From Theropithecus gelada (Eukaryota > Chordata > Mammalia > Primates > Cercopithecidae), in contig NC_037681.1 in assembly GCF_003255815.1 (NCBI RefSeq), positions 61,891,690 to 61,955,689 on the forward strand: a DNA stretch of 64,000 nt, given 5' to 3'. Below, one piece after another: positions 12,961 to 23,650 of this stretch. Position 1 is the first letter of the stretch, and each line of letters starts with the position of its first letter. Below the pieces are notes generated by a model. It saw only the letters and a program-made list of their open reading frames with translations. It had not been told where the DNA came from and ran no database searches. The translations under genes were made by a program, and so were the position numbers.

Positions 12961-13559
12961 TCCTGCCATTTTGTTATTTGCTTTCTGATTATTTTGTGGT
13001 TCTCTCTTCCTCCTTTCTTTCAATTCTTATCTTCCTATAGTGAAAATGGTTTCCTCTAGTGATATGATTTAGTCTCTTGCTTTTTAATTTTTGTGTGTCC
13101 ATTGTATGCTTTTTTTGTTTGAGATTACTATAAGGCTTGCAAATACTATCTTATAATCCATTATTTTAACCTGATAACAACTTAACACTATTTGCATAAA
13201 CAAACAAATGCAAGAGAAAAGAAGCTAATAAAAACTCACCTTGACTTTGTCCCACTGCTTTTTAACTTTTGTTGTTTTTATTTATAACTTATTGTACTGA
13301 CTATGTCTGGAAAAGTTGTTGTAATTATTTTTTATTGGTTCATCCTTTATTATTTCTACTTAGAATAAGAGTTGTTTACAAACCACAGTTAGTGTTACAA
13401 TATTCTGTATTTTTCTGTGTTCTTACTATTGCCAGTAAGTTTTGTACCTTCAGATGATTATTTGTTGCTCATTAATGTCTTGTTCTTTCTGAATGAAGTA
13501 CTCCCTTTAGCATTTCTTGTTGGACAGGCCTGGTATTAATGAAATCCCTCAGCAATTTT

Positions 13560-14330
13560 TTTTGGTCTGGAAAAGTCTTTCTTTCTCCTTCATGTATGAA
13601 GGATATTTTCACCAGATACACTATTCTAGGGTAAAAGGTTTCTTTCCTTCAGCACTTTAGATACGTTATGTCACTCTCTCCTGGTCTGTAAGGTTTCCAC
13701 TGAAAACTCTGCTGCCAGATATATTGGAGCTCCATTGTATGTTATTTGCTTCTTTTCTCTTGATGCTTTTTGGATCCTTTATCATTGACTTTGGGAGTTT
13801 GATTATTAAATGCATTGAGGTATTCTTCTTTGGATTAAATATGCCTGGTATTCTATAACCTTCTTGTACCTGAGTATTGATATCTTTCACTAGGTTTAGG
13901 AAGTTCTCTGTTATTATCCCTTTGAATAAACTTTCTCCCCTAATTTCTTTCCTTACCTCCCTTTTAAGACCAATGAGTCTTAGATTTGCCCTGTTGAGGC
14001 TATTTTCTAGATACTGTAGGCATGTTTTATCATTTTTAAAATTCTTTTTTCTTTTGTCTCCTCTGTGTATTTTCAAGTAGTCTGTCTTTAAGCTCACTAA
14101 TTCTTTATTCTTCTTGATCAATTCTGCTATTAAAGGACTCTGACACAGTCCTCAGTATGCCAGTTGCCTTTTTTTGGTTTCAGAATTTCTGCTGATTTTA
14201 ATTATTTCAATCTCTTTGTTAAATTTATCTTCTCTGTGTTATATTGAATTTCTTTGAGTTTGCTCAACATAGTTATTTTGAATTCTGTTTATTAAAGCTC
14301 ATATATCTCTGTTTCTCCAGGATTGGTACC
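13560..14330 (-). pseudogene. Decayed L1 ORF1 (RNA-binding protein)
   Basis: ORF1p is the trimeric RNA-binding coat of the L1 particle. An open stretch of 151 codons at 13666-14121 contains the RRM-side segment ('NSLNRANLRLIGLKREVRKE') followed by C-terminal-domain-like sequence ('DINTQVQEGYRIPGIFNPKK' and 'MHLIIKLPKS'), in the family's usual order. The upstream coiled-coil part is AT-rich and broken. The strongly basic composition fits the family. No complete reading frame remains. Confidence 0.85.
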
Positions 14331-16443
14331 TGGTGCCTTATTTAGTTCATTTGGTAAAGCCATGTTTTCCTGGATGGTGCTGATGCTAGTAGATGTTTTT
14401 CAGTGTCTGGGCATTGAAGAGTTAGGTATTTATTATAGTCTTCATTGTCTGGGCTTATTTGAAGCCACCTTGTTGGGAAGACTTTCCAGATATTTTAAAG
14501 GACTTGGGTATTGTGGTTTAAGCTGTTTCTGCTGTAGAGGGCATCCCAAGCCCAGTATCACTGTGGTTCTTGCAGCCTCATATAGGGACCACCTTGACTG
14601 TCTTAAACAAGATCTGAAAGAATTTTCTGGATTACCAGGTGGAAACTCTTGTACTCTTCCTTTACTTTCTCCCAAACATACAGAGTCTCTCTCTTTCTGT
14701 TCTGAGCCACCTAAAGCTGGGGATTGAGTGACACAAGCATGCTGTGGCCACCACCACTATGACTGCACTGGGTCAGACTTGAAGCCAGCACAGCACTGGG
14801 TCTCTCCCAAGGCCTGCTATAATCACTCCCTGTCTACTGCCTATGTTCACTCAAGGCCCTGGGGCTCTACAATCAGGAGGTGGCAAAACCAGCCAGGCCT
14901 GTGTTTTTCCCTTCATGGTAACAAGGTTCCCAGACCTCAGGAGGGTCCAGAAGTGCCTTCTGGGAGTCAAGGACTAGTCAAAAACCTTAGAAATCTTCAT
15001 GGTATTCTATTATATTGCAGCTGAGCTGGCACTCACATCACAAGACAGAGTCCTTTCCACTCTTCCCTCCTCTTCCCACAGGCAGAGGAGCCTCACCCCA
15101 TGGTGACCACCACCCCTAGCCACAGGGAATACTGTCAGACTACCAGCAATGTTCCCTTAAGGCTCAAGGTCTCTTAAGCCAGTTTGTAGTAAATGCTGCC
15201 TGGCCCGGGACTCACTCTTCAGGGCAGTAGTTTCTCTCTGGCCCAGGAAAGGTCCAGAAATGCCATCCAAATGTCAAGTCCTGGAACCAGGGACTCTAAC
15301 AGCCTACTTGGTGCTCTACTCTACTGTGGCTGTGCTGGTATCTAAGGTGCAAGACAAAGTCCCCTTTACTTTTCCCTCCACTTTTCTCAAGCAGAAGGAG
15401 TTTTGTCCCATAGTCACCACAGCTGGTAATGTGCTGAGTCTCCCTTGAAGCCAGCAAGTCTCAGAGGCTCTCCCAAGGTCCTCAATGTAGTACCTGGGTA
15501 TCGCTGCTGGTTTTTCAAGACCCAAGGGCTCCTCAGTTAGCAGGTGATTAATGCTGGAAAGACTGGGTCCTTTTCTTCAAGGCAGCGTGTTCCCTTCTGG
15601 CCTAGGATGTGTCTAGAAACGTCATCTGGGAGCTAGGGCCTGGAATGGGGGCCTCATGACTCTGACTAGTGCCCTGTCCTGCTGTGGCTGAGCTGGTATT
15701 CAAAATGCAAGACAAAGTCTTCCCCACACTTTTTTCTCCTCTCCTCAAGCAGAAAGATATCTCTCTTGAGCTATCAGGCACTCTGCAGCCTAAGGTTAGG
15801 GGAGGAGCGATGCCAGCACTCCCTTAGCTGCCCCATCTAGTGTCTCAGTATACTGCATCACTTCCCCAACCATCCCCCTACCTCCCGCCCCTCCAGTCCA
15901 CTGTCTCTGGGCCTAGTTAAGCCCTAGGACTTGCCTATAAGTTGCAGTCCTTATGGCCTAGACTGCCTTTCAAGTTTACTTAGAAACTGAGAGCACTTTA
16001 TCCATTGGTGGCAAGGTTTGTTGGCACTCCAGTTCATACTGCTGGGACGGATGATTCCCCTCTGGCTAGGGCTGCTTTAAATGCCCCCTCCATGTGTGGG
16101 CATCATCTAAGTCTGGTCAGGTTTTTCTTTCTGCTGCAACAGAACAGTCCTGAGTTCCATGCCACACAATTGTTGTGCTCTCCTTCCCCCAAAGCCCAGA
16201 TACTCTCTCTACACCATCCCACGGCTGCTGGGGGTGGAGGACGGGTGGCGTCAGAGATTCAGGACAGTTTTTCCTATCTCCTCATTGCCTCTTTCAGTGA
16301 TATGAAGTTGAAACCAGGTACTATGAGTGTTTATCTGATTTTTGGTTCTTACAAAGGTGTTTTTTCTGTGTAGACACTTGTTAACTTGGTGTCCTTGTGG
16401 GGACAATTGCTGGAGCTTTCTATTCCGCCATCTTGCTCCACCT
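14330..16443 (-). promoter_or_regulatory. L1 5' UTR (internal promoter region) remnant
   Basis: About 2.1 kb between ORF1 and the first base of the L1. It is more GC-rich than its surroundings, which fits an L1M/L1PB 5' UTR that once held an internal RNA polymerase II promoter. The first transcribed bases would be at about 16443, reading leftwards. It contains three related modules (separate entry). Activity cannot be judged from sequence. Open frames here (14323-14727, 14728-15024, 16005-16373) are chance frames of a GC-rich leader. Confidence 0.75.
14905..15900 (-). repeat. Three degenerate tandem modules in the L1 5' UTR
   Basis: Related blocks recur with anchor motifs 'ggtccagaagtgcc' (14945), 'ggtccagaaatgcc' (15250) and 'tgtctagaaacgtc' (15607). 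Each is followed by a version of 'gctgagctgg' (seen as 'gctgtgctgg' in the middle copy) and 'caagacaaagtc' or 'caagacagagtc', then 'tcctct..caagcagaa' or similar. Spacings between anchors are about 305 and 357 bp. They look like duplicated leader modules of the parental L1 rather than a later local duplication, because the copies are well diverged. Confidence 0.7.
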
Positions 16444-16734
16444 CTTCCCCTACAAGCATATTTTGCTTTACTTCCTAGCCTCATTGATACACAAGATCTA
16501 TGATGACACCAACCACACTACAGGAGATGCTGATTTTCTTGTGCTGGCTTTTTATTTGATTTAATTATAGCTTTACTGCAATAATTGCTGCTTGCCTTCT
16601 CCCAGAATACTATTGTTGATTCTGTGGAATTTATAAAGGACCTTGAGCCTCTCAGAAGAAATTCATTTTTTACTACCTCAAAACTATTTAAGAAAATTCA
16701 ACCAATATCTATAAAAGTTAAAAATACATAGACT
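16444..16734. other. No recognised feature
   Basis: Short interval between the 5' end of the antisense L1 and an old L1 tail. Nothing recognisable. Confidence 0.4.
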
Positions 16735-17212
16735 CTTTTCCAGAAATTATACTTCTAGAGAATTATCCTTGAACTATTTTAGCACATGTGAAAAGTGGAT
16801 ATAATACAGAGATGCTCACTGAAGCTTTAGTTTCAATAGCAAAGGAAAAATGCAGCAATATAAATGTTGATCAACAATAGACTGGCTAAATAATTATGGT
16901 TCAACAATAAAGTAGTATCTTACATAGCTGTTAAAGCAATAAAGCAGCATTGTGTGTACTAATATGGAAAAAAACAGCTAAGATATTTTAAGTGAAACAA
17001 CTACATGAAATACGTGCTTATATTTTCAGAGGATGTCTATGGAAAAGTATAATCCAAGTTAATAATAGTAACTACTCCAGAGAGGGGAAATAGGTGGCTG
17101 GACATAAGAACGGGAAGATTTCTTTTACACACTCTTATATGTACTGGATTTTGTACCATATGCATATATGAGGTTTTTAAAAATAGTTTAAAATCATTTT
17201 TTAAAAAAACTT
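16735..17212 (+). mobile_element. Old L1M (L1MC/L1ME grade) 3' end
   Basis: Diverged L1 tail in sense orientation. It has phrases equivalent to 'aataattatggt...caacaataaagtagtat', 'ctactccagagaggggaaataggtggctgg' in pieces, and 'ttttgtaccatatgcatat' before an A-rich end. The order matches the ORF2 end and 3' UTR of L1MC/L1M families. Confidence 0.65.
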
Positions 17213-17319
17213 AGCTCCCTATTAGTTTTACCTTAAAGAGTGACACAGTTGGAAAAGCTAAATGTTTGAAAAATATTTTAATAATTTTATTGCAAATAAT
17301 ATTTTAAGATACTGGAAGG

Positions 17320-17528
17320 AGATGGTATTTTGGTGCCAGACAAACCTGGATACTAATGTTGACCAAATTTCCTGCCAAATTAAATAACTTCTCTGTTCTT
17401 CAGTTTCTCCTTCTATTGAAAAACAGCAGATGTAAAAGCATAAACTTATTCATATGAAATAATGAATGCCAAGTACCTGGTACAGCAGCTGGATCCATAG
17501 CAATGCTAAATAAACTCAATTATTATCC
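17320..17528 (+). mobile_element. MIR SINE
   Basis: Ancient tRNA-derived SINE in sense orientation. 'gtgccagacaaacctgg' matches the start of the MIR core, 'ttcttcagtttctcc' the core end, and 'gtacctggtacagcag' with 'gctaaataaac' the 3' part. Diverged but collinear with the MIR consensus. Confidence 0.75.
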
Positions 17529-17658
17529 TCTTTAAAATTTTAGCCCCTTCTCGAGATTCAGAATCACTTATTGTATCAACCTTGATAAAGTATGTTGCTA
17601 AAGTTATGTTATATGGATAAATAGGATGGCAAAAATTATACCAGCTAAAAAGCATCTA

Positions 17659-18034
17659 CAGTCATGCACTGCATAATGACATTTTGGCCAAAGACATACC
17701 ACATATACAATGGTGATCCCATTAAATTATAAATGGAGCTGCCCTATATGGGTGTGTATCTTTTTTTATCTTTTACATAATATTTTTACTGTACCTTTTC
17801 TATGTTTAGATAGACAAATACTATTGCATTAAAACTGCCTACAGTATTCAGTATGGTAACATGTGTACTGGCTTGTAGCCTAGAAGCAATAGTCTACACA
17901 ATGTAGCCTAGGTGTGTAGTAGGCCCTACCATCTAGGTTTGGATAAGTAAGCTCTATAATGTTCATACAAGCACAAAATCACCCAGCAAGGCATTTCTCA
18001 GAAGGTACCCCTATCATTAAGTGACATAAGACTG
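17659..18034. mobile_element. Tigger-type (Tc1/mariner) non-autonomous DNA element
   Basis: About 376 bp bounded by CAGTC...GACTG ends. The left end 'cagtcatgcactgcataatgac' (in two parts) and the complement of the right end 'cagtcttatgtcacttaatg' form terminal inverted repeats. It is preceded by TA (17657-17658) and followed by TG, a likely decayed TA duplication. Internal phrases such as 'gtagcctaggtgtgtagtagg' and 'accatctaggttt' fit the Tigger7-like elements I remember. The exact family name is uncertain. Confidence 0.62.
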
Positions 18035-18667
18035 TGTTGATAAGCTAATTAATTTCATGTAATTCACTTACAAGGCTGCCTTACAAGACTGGCAAATAGA
18101 ACCCGTCATCTACTCAATTTTTATACCATAGTAACAAAGAAAGCTGTTAACCAACTCATTGATTCAGGATGAAACTTAAATGTTCTATCTTTCAAATTTG
18201 TACCTACAATATGTATATCATTGTCTACTATTTTTAGTAGTTTCGTAACGTAGTTTATACAATTGAATGCATGGTTGCTCTGGAGTTCCTTTTTCCTCCT
18301 TATTCTGAGAATGCTTAAAGTAAATTGGAGACTCAGGAGAGAAGCAGAGGGGTTTATCTGTGATCATTATTGAAAGGATGTGATTTATTTTTTCTTCTTG
18401 TTGATGATAATAGTTATGTCCAAAGTCTGGATTACGTCCAAAGTCTAGGGTTTATCTGAGATGCATTTACCAATTCAGCTGATAACATGTAATACCTACT
18501 ATGTCTAAAAAGTGTTCAGTTGCTATGGGCTTATGAATACAAAGCCATCAAGGATTCTCAAGAAGCGTATAATTTTCCACATAAGAAATACTATGATCAT
18601 AAGTAAATATAATGCAGAAAGTGAAGGCTAAAATAGAATCAAGAAAATAATCTACTCCAAGAGTTTT
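18035..18667. other. No recognised feature
   Basis: AT-rich spacer between the Tigger-type element and an old L1 tail. No open frame of note. Confidence 0.4.
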
Positions 18668-19137
18668 TAGCAGTATTATTCACAATAGCCAAAAGGTGGA
18701 AAAAACCCAAATCTCTATCAATCAATAAGTGAATAAAATGTGGTATATACATACAATGGAATATTACTCAGCCTTTAAAAGGAATGAAATTCTCATATAT
18801 TCTATAACATGAATGAAGCTTGGATACATTATGTTAGGTGAAATGTCAGTCTCAAAGAACAAATACTGTATAATTCCACTTATATGAGGTATCTGGAGTA
18901 GTCAAATTCATAGAGACAAGATAGAATGGTGGCTGCCAAGGACTGTGGATATGGGGAAATGGAGAAACATTGTTTAATGTGTACAGAGTTTCAATAAGGG
19001 ATGATTAAAATGCTCTGGATATGGACGGTGATAATGATTGCACAACAATGTGAATGTACTAAATGCCACTGAGCTATAGACTTCAAAATGATTGACATGG
19101 TAAATGTTATATTATATATATTTTACCACAATAAATG
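18668..19137 (+). mobile_element. Old L1M 3' end
   Basis: Sense L1 tail. 'cacaatagccaaaaggtgg', 'acaatggaatattactcagc', 'gaatggtggctgccaagg' and the ending 'ttttaccacaataaa' follow the order of the ORF2 C-terminus and 3' UTR of L1M families. It is 5'-truncated and the reading frame is broken. Confidence 0.85.
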
Positions 19138-20917
19138 ACAGATAGAAATGATGAACAGTTTGATATAAATTTAAATGTTGCAATATTGAAGATGTTGCCT
19201 ACAAAAATAAGGATTAACCAGAGACATCCTGAAAAATGCACAGAATAATTGTATTTGTTTGCTTCAGAACAGAATTTTAAATGTTACATTTTTAAAGGAT
19301 GAAAGTGGTATGGAAATAAAACTATGTATAATCTTTGATTGCACATAAAGAAGAATATGGAAAGATAGTCATTTGTTAAAATAAATAAAATGTTTCGGAC
19401 TTTCTTATGTGATGTCATTCCAGTGAGGCAACGGCATCTGGAATCTACCATGTGCATTACTTTTCTTTACTTATTGATGTTATAATAGCAGTAAGCCTTT
19501 GCCAAAATTATCTTTCACAAGCATTTGTACTAGAAAGCTATGCTCTTCATGTCAAATGATATAATGCATCTAGTCACTTCCTTCAACTATATGTGTATAT
19601 ATAATCACTAGTGTCTTTAAAATATAAATATAAATAGCTTAAGTAGGACATTTCCTCCCCATTTGACTTGCTTATGGAACTGATATTCTGGAAGGGAGCA
19701 CTGCCTTTCAATAAGTTAGTCACAGAATATATTTAGCAGTTTGAAAGCTCATATGCTTTCCGGTGAACTGAGTGAAATTTGGTAAATGGTGGACAATTGG
19801 CTTCTCACTCCAGATGCCCTTGTTATTTGTAAATGAGACAGGAAATCACACTAATTTAAAAAGCTAGGAGTATTTATGTGTGAGAACAGCATAGAAGATT
19901 CTGCTTATATACTGACAGTCTTGTGCTGATTAAACTAAAGCCTACTATTATTTTGCCAGTATATGTTGTACTGGAAAGTCCTTTTGGTAGAAAAAGAGCC
20001 TTTTAAAAACATTAACTGCTCTCAGCAGCATTTAGTATAATCTGTGAAAAACTGTCAGTTTTTCTGATCCATCTATAACTGCCAGAGGTAGAATGATGTC
20101 AATTTAAATTGAATCCATTACAGTCAACATGCTGGTATAATTTATCAAAGCAACAATTATTTAACTACACTTTTATGATGTGGTACACAGCTCTGACAAT
20201 ATAATCTTAGAGATGGTGGATCACTCCATGTCCAGCTAAGGATAAGCAAGAACTTGCTTCTTCCTTTAGAAGCCCCAAATTTGTATGCTCAAGGACATTA
20301 TTAAATAATCATTAGATATGTGCAAGTGAAAATATGTTTTCTTATTCTTTCTGCTACCAGTTTCCTTTCCCACTATTTCCCCTAGACTATTCAGATCACA
20401 ATTTGCTTTTGGAATGTTACTACCCTAAAATGTGTATCTGTATTCAAGGCCTTCCACCTAAAAAGAGAAAAACCAAGTCACATGTTTGTATAGCCCTGAG
20501 GAAGCAACATTGGTAGTCATCAACACTTCCTTGAATTTGTCTCTTAATTCATTACATTCCTCCTCCCTGATTTATAATCACGCACAGTAAGTGAGGTTAA
20601 AATATTTAAGTACTCAAAAATGTACTTTCATACATTTCTGATAACTAAACTCAATTACAAAATGTGTCCACAAAAGAAGGATTAAAAAAAGCTTTTCTAT
20701 CAAATAGGTGATGTATGAGTCTATACGTACTGTGTATTCATGATTAAAACAAATATCTTAATGTACTCAGGGTGGAAAAAGACAATGAAAGATTTTATAT
20801 ACATTTAAGTGTGTTTGAATCCTCTCTTAGAAATAGTCCTTAAAAACATTAATCAGCAGAAGGATAATTCATAGTTCAGGAAAATAATATTATATAATCA
20901 GTTATTAATTTCTGAAC

Positions 20918-20949
<32 letters not shown>

Positions 20950-21981
20950 GCCTTGGTGACATATTCCATTGCATTCCTCTGATATCAAAAGAATATCATA
21001 CCCAAAGGACCATTCCTGTTTTTATTTATTCAATTATCCATATTTCTTTGTCATTTTTACATTTCACCCTTAAAAACTCCTTGAGGTTTACCTTATTCTT
21101 ATTGTGTCATCAAATATCTTCAGATACTTCTCCAGAAAAACCTTTAGAGATTACCATATTATAGTTTATAGGTCTGACTAAAAGATATCCCAATTGTGTC
21201 AATAAAATTCTATCACATTTTTTTCTGCAGGAAAGAGTCCCCTTAGTGACAGAGTATCTGGACATCTAAGGAACATGATGAGACTGACAGAGATAGATAA
21301 TGCAGGCAGGTTTGATTTATCTCAGGAAGTTATAAAACCTGTCTGCAATGAAGGAGGTTAAAGCAATAATGATTCTTCCTAATGAACTCTGATAGTGAGG
21401 AGCAAGCAAGCAACGAGCCACTCTTTACGGCAGCTAATGGTTCAGGCAGCAATGAGGAAGAAGTACTGCTCACTTGGTCCTGTGATTCTGGCATAAAAAC
21501 ACAACACAATGAAGAAACACACTGTTACCCTGAATTTCAGATGAAGCACTGAAAATATCTTTCAATGTAAAGAAATTAATCATTGTTCTATATTCAGTAT
21601 CTCGTCCTATTCTTTTGTTTTTATTTCCTGGTCTAGCTTCCTTATGTAGAAGTTATGTTGCCCAAACTTTTTTTCTTTTTCATATTCAACGTATTTTTGT
21701 AGTAATCAAATAGTGTCTGCACAAAAGAGATTGAGCTTATATCTATATATGTAAAACTAATAGGACTCAGTGATCCTGGATATTGACACGCTCACCCTCT
21801 GTCACCAATCTAGAACACTGCATAATAAATGTTAGGGTCACATCTGTGCAATAAACGTTCATAACCAAAAAAATTGGCTGGATTTCCTACAGTGTGTTAT
21901 CTGCAAAAATTATCTATAACAAAAGTTATAACAAACTTTGCCACTAATACTGTATATAACACTATGAAATTTATTACTGTT
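19138..21981. other. No recognised feature apart from a TA microsatellite
   Basis: About 2.8 kb of AT-rich DNA without a transposon family I can name. A 60-codon frame at 20334-20516 has no recognisable content. Confidence 0.4.
20922..20949. repeat. (TA)n microsatellite
   Basis: Pure AT/TA dinucleotide run of 28 bases, a likely polymorphic and cruciform-prone site. Confidence 0.95.
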
Positions 21982-23489
21982 TTTACAGACACATAGAGCA
22001 AAGAAACAGAATAGAGAACCCAGGAATAAGGCTACACACCTACAACCATCTGATCTTCAACAAAGCTGACAAAAACAAGAAATGAGGAAAGAACTCTCTA
22101 TTCAGTAAATGGTGCTGGGATAACTGACTAGCCATATGCACAAGATTGAAACTGCACCCCTTCCCTAAACCACAGACAAAAATCAGCTTAAGATGGAGTA
22201 AGACTAAAATTTAAAACCCAAATCTATAAAAATCCTAGAAGGAAACCTAGGCAATACCATTCTGGACATAGGAATGGGCAAAGATTTCATGATGAATATG
22301 CCAAAAGCAATTGCAACAAAAGTAAAACTTGGCAAACAGGAACTAATTAAACTTAAGAGCCTTTGCACAGCAAAAGAAACTAAAAGTAGAGTAAACAGAC
22401 AACCTACAGAATGGGAGACAAATTGTGCAAACTATGCATCTCACAAAGGCCTAATATCCAGCATCTATAAGGACCTTAAACAGATTTACAGAGGCTGGGT
22501 GCGGCGGCTCATGCCTGTAATTCCAGCACTTTGGGAGGCTGAGGCAGGTGGATCACGAGGTCAGGAGTTCAAGACCAGCCTGGCCAAGATGGTGAAACCC
22601 TGTCTCTACTAAAAATACAAAAAAATTAGCCAGGCGTGGTGGCAGGCACCTGTAATCCCAGCTACTCAGGAGGCTGAGGCAGAGAATTGCTTGAACCCAG
22701 GAGGTGGAGGACGCAGTAAGCCGAGATTGCACCACTGTACTCCAGCCTGGGTGACAGAGCAAGACTCCATCTTCAAAAACAAAACAAAACAAAATTTACA
22801 AGAGAAAACATACTCTATTAAAAAGTGGACAAAGAATATGTACAGAGACTTTTCAAAAGAAGACATACCTGTGGCCAACAAGCATACGTAAAAAAATTCA
22901 GCATCACTGATCGTTAAAGAAATGCAAATTAAAATCTCAAAGAGATAACATCTCACATCCGTCAGACAGGCTATTATTAAAGAGTCAAAAAATAACAGGT
23001 GCTGATAAGATTATGGAGAAAAAGTAACATTTATATATTGTTAATGGGAGAGTAAATTAATTCAACCACTGTAGAAAGCAGGGTGGTGATTCCTCAAATA
23101 CCTAAAAACAGAATTACCATTTAACCCAGCAATCCCATTACTAGATATATACCCAAAGGAATATAAATTGTTCTATCATAAAGACACGTGCACATGTAGT
23201 TCATTGAAGGAGCACTGGTGCTCTTTATTGTAGCACTATTCACAATAATAAAGACATAAAATCAGCCTAAATGTTTATCAATGGTAGGCTGGATAAAGAA
23301 AATGAGGTACATATATACCATGGGATACTATGCAGCCATAAAAAAGAATGAAATAATGTCCTTTACTGGAACATGGATGAAGCTAGAGGCCATTCTCCTT
23401 AACAAACTAATACAAGAACAGAAAACCAAATACTCCATGTTCCCATTTATAAGTGGGATCTAAATGATAAGAACACATGGACACATAAG
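21982..23489 (+). mobile_element. L1 ORF2 fragment lacking both ends, split by an Alu
   Basis: Sense L1 from 'acagacacatagagcaaag' to 'aacacatggacacata', collinear with the C-terminal third of ORF2. Translated pieces include 'IATKVKLGKQELIKLKSLCTAKETK' in parts at 22274 onwards, and the 'YTMGYYAAIKKNE' segment near 23320. It stops before the L1 3' UTR and has no A-rich tail, so the original 3' end has been lost. An Alu (22493-22790) separates it into 21982-22492 and 22791-23489. Confidence 0.9.
22493..22790 (+). mobile_element. AluS inserted in an L1
   Basis: Sense dimeric Alu starting 'ggctgggtgcggcggctc' and ending in (CAAAA)n. The core 'gaccagcctggccaagatgg' marks the AluS lineage. The L1 reading resumes directly afterwards. 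A short, imperfect target duplication centred on 'atttaca' is visible on both sides. Confidence 0.95.
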
Positions 23490-23650
23490 TAATAGACTTT
23501 TCTATGAAAATGAAGAAAATAGTAAACATATCCTTTTGTTTCTCAATTATGTTTCCCTAGGAAGGTCATGTCTAATGAAAGAGAATGGTCTTCATTTGTT
23601 GATAACAGGAGAGCAAACTCTGGCCTCCAAAGACTGAGACATCAGTAATA

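Larger units (their letters stand above)
8484..16443 (-). mobile_element. Near full-length old LINE-1 (L1MA/L1PB grade), antisense
   Basis: About 7.6 kb of L1 excluding a nested Alu. The 3' end is at about 8484 (antisense 'ttttttgtgggtacatact' and the 'atgcaatgtgaaataag' block typical of L1MA/L1PB 3' UTRs). It runs through ORF2 (about 8880-12960), a long ORF1-ORF2 spacer (about 12960-13560) and ORF1 (about 13560-14330) to the 5' UTR, which ends at 'ccgccatcttgctccacc' (16426-16443), the complement of the usual 'caagatggcgga' L1 start. Most L1 copies are 5'-truncated, so a copy reaching the first bases is notable. 'attttgct' occurs just outside both ends (8477-8484 and about 16460-16467) and may be the remnant of a target duplication. 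The many stops show that it is dead. Confidence 0.93.

Noticed and set aside
13666..14121. 151-codon minus-strand frame as a possible host gene
   Set aside because: It is collinear with L1 ORF1 inside the antisense L1.
14323..14727. 134-codon plus-strand frame
   Set aside because: It runs opposite to the L1 leader and ORF1 start and matches no protein family.
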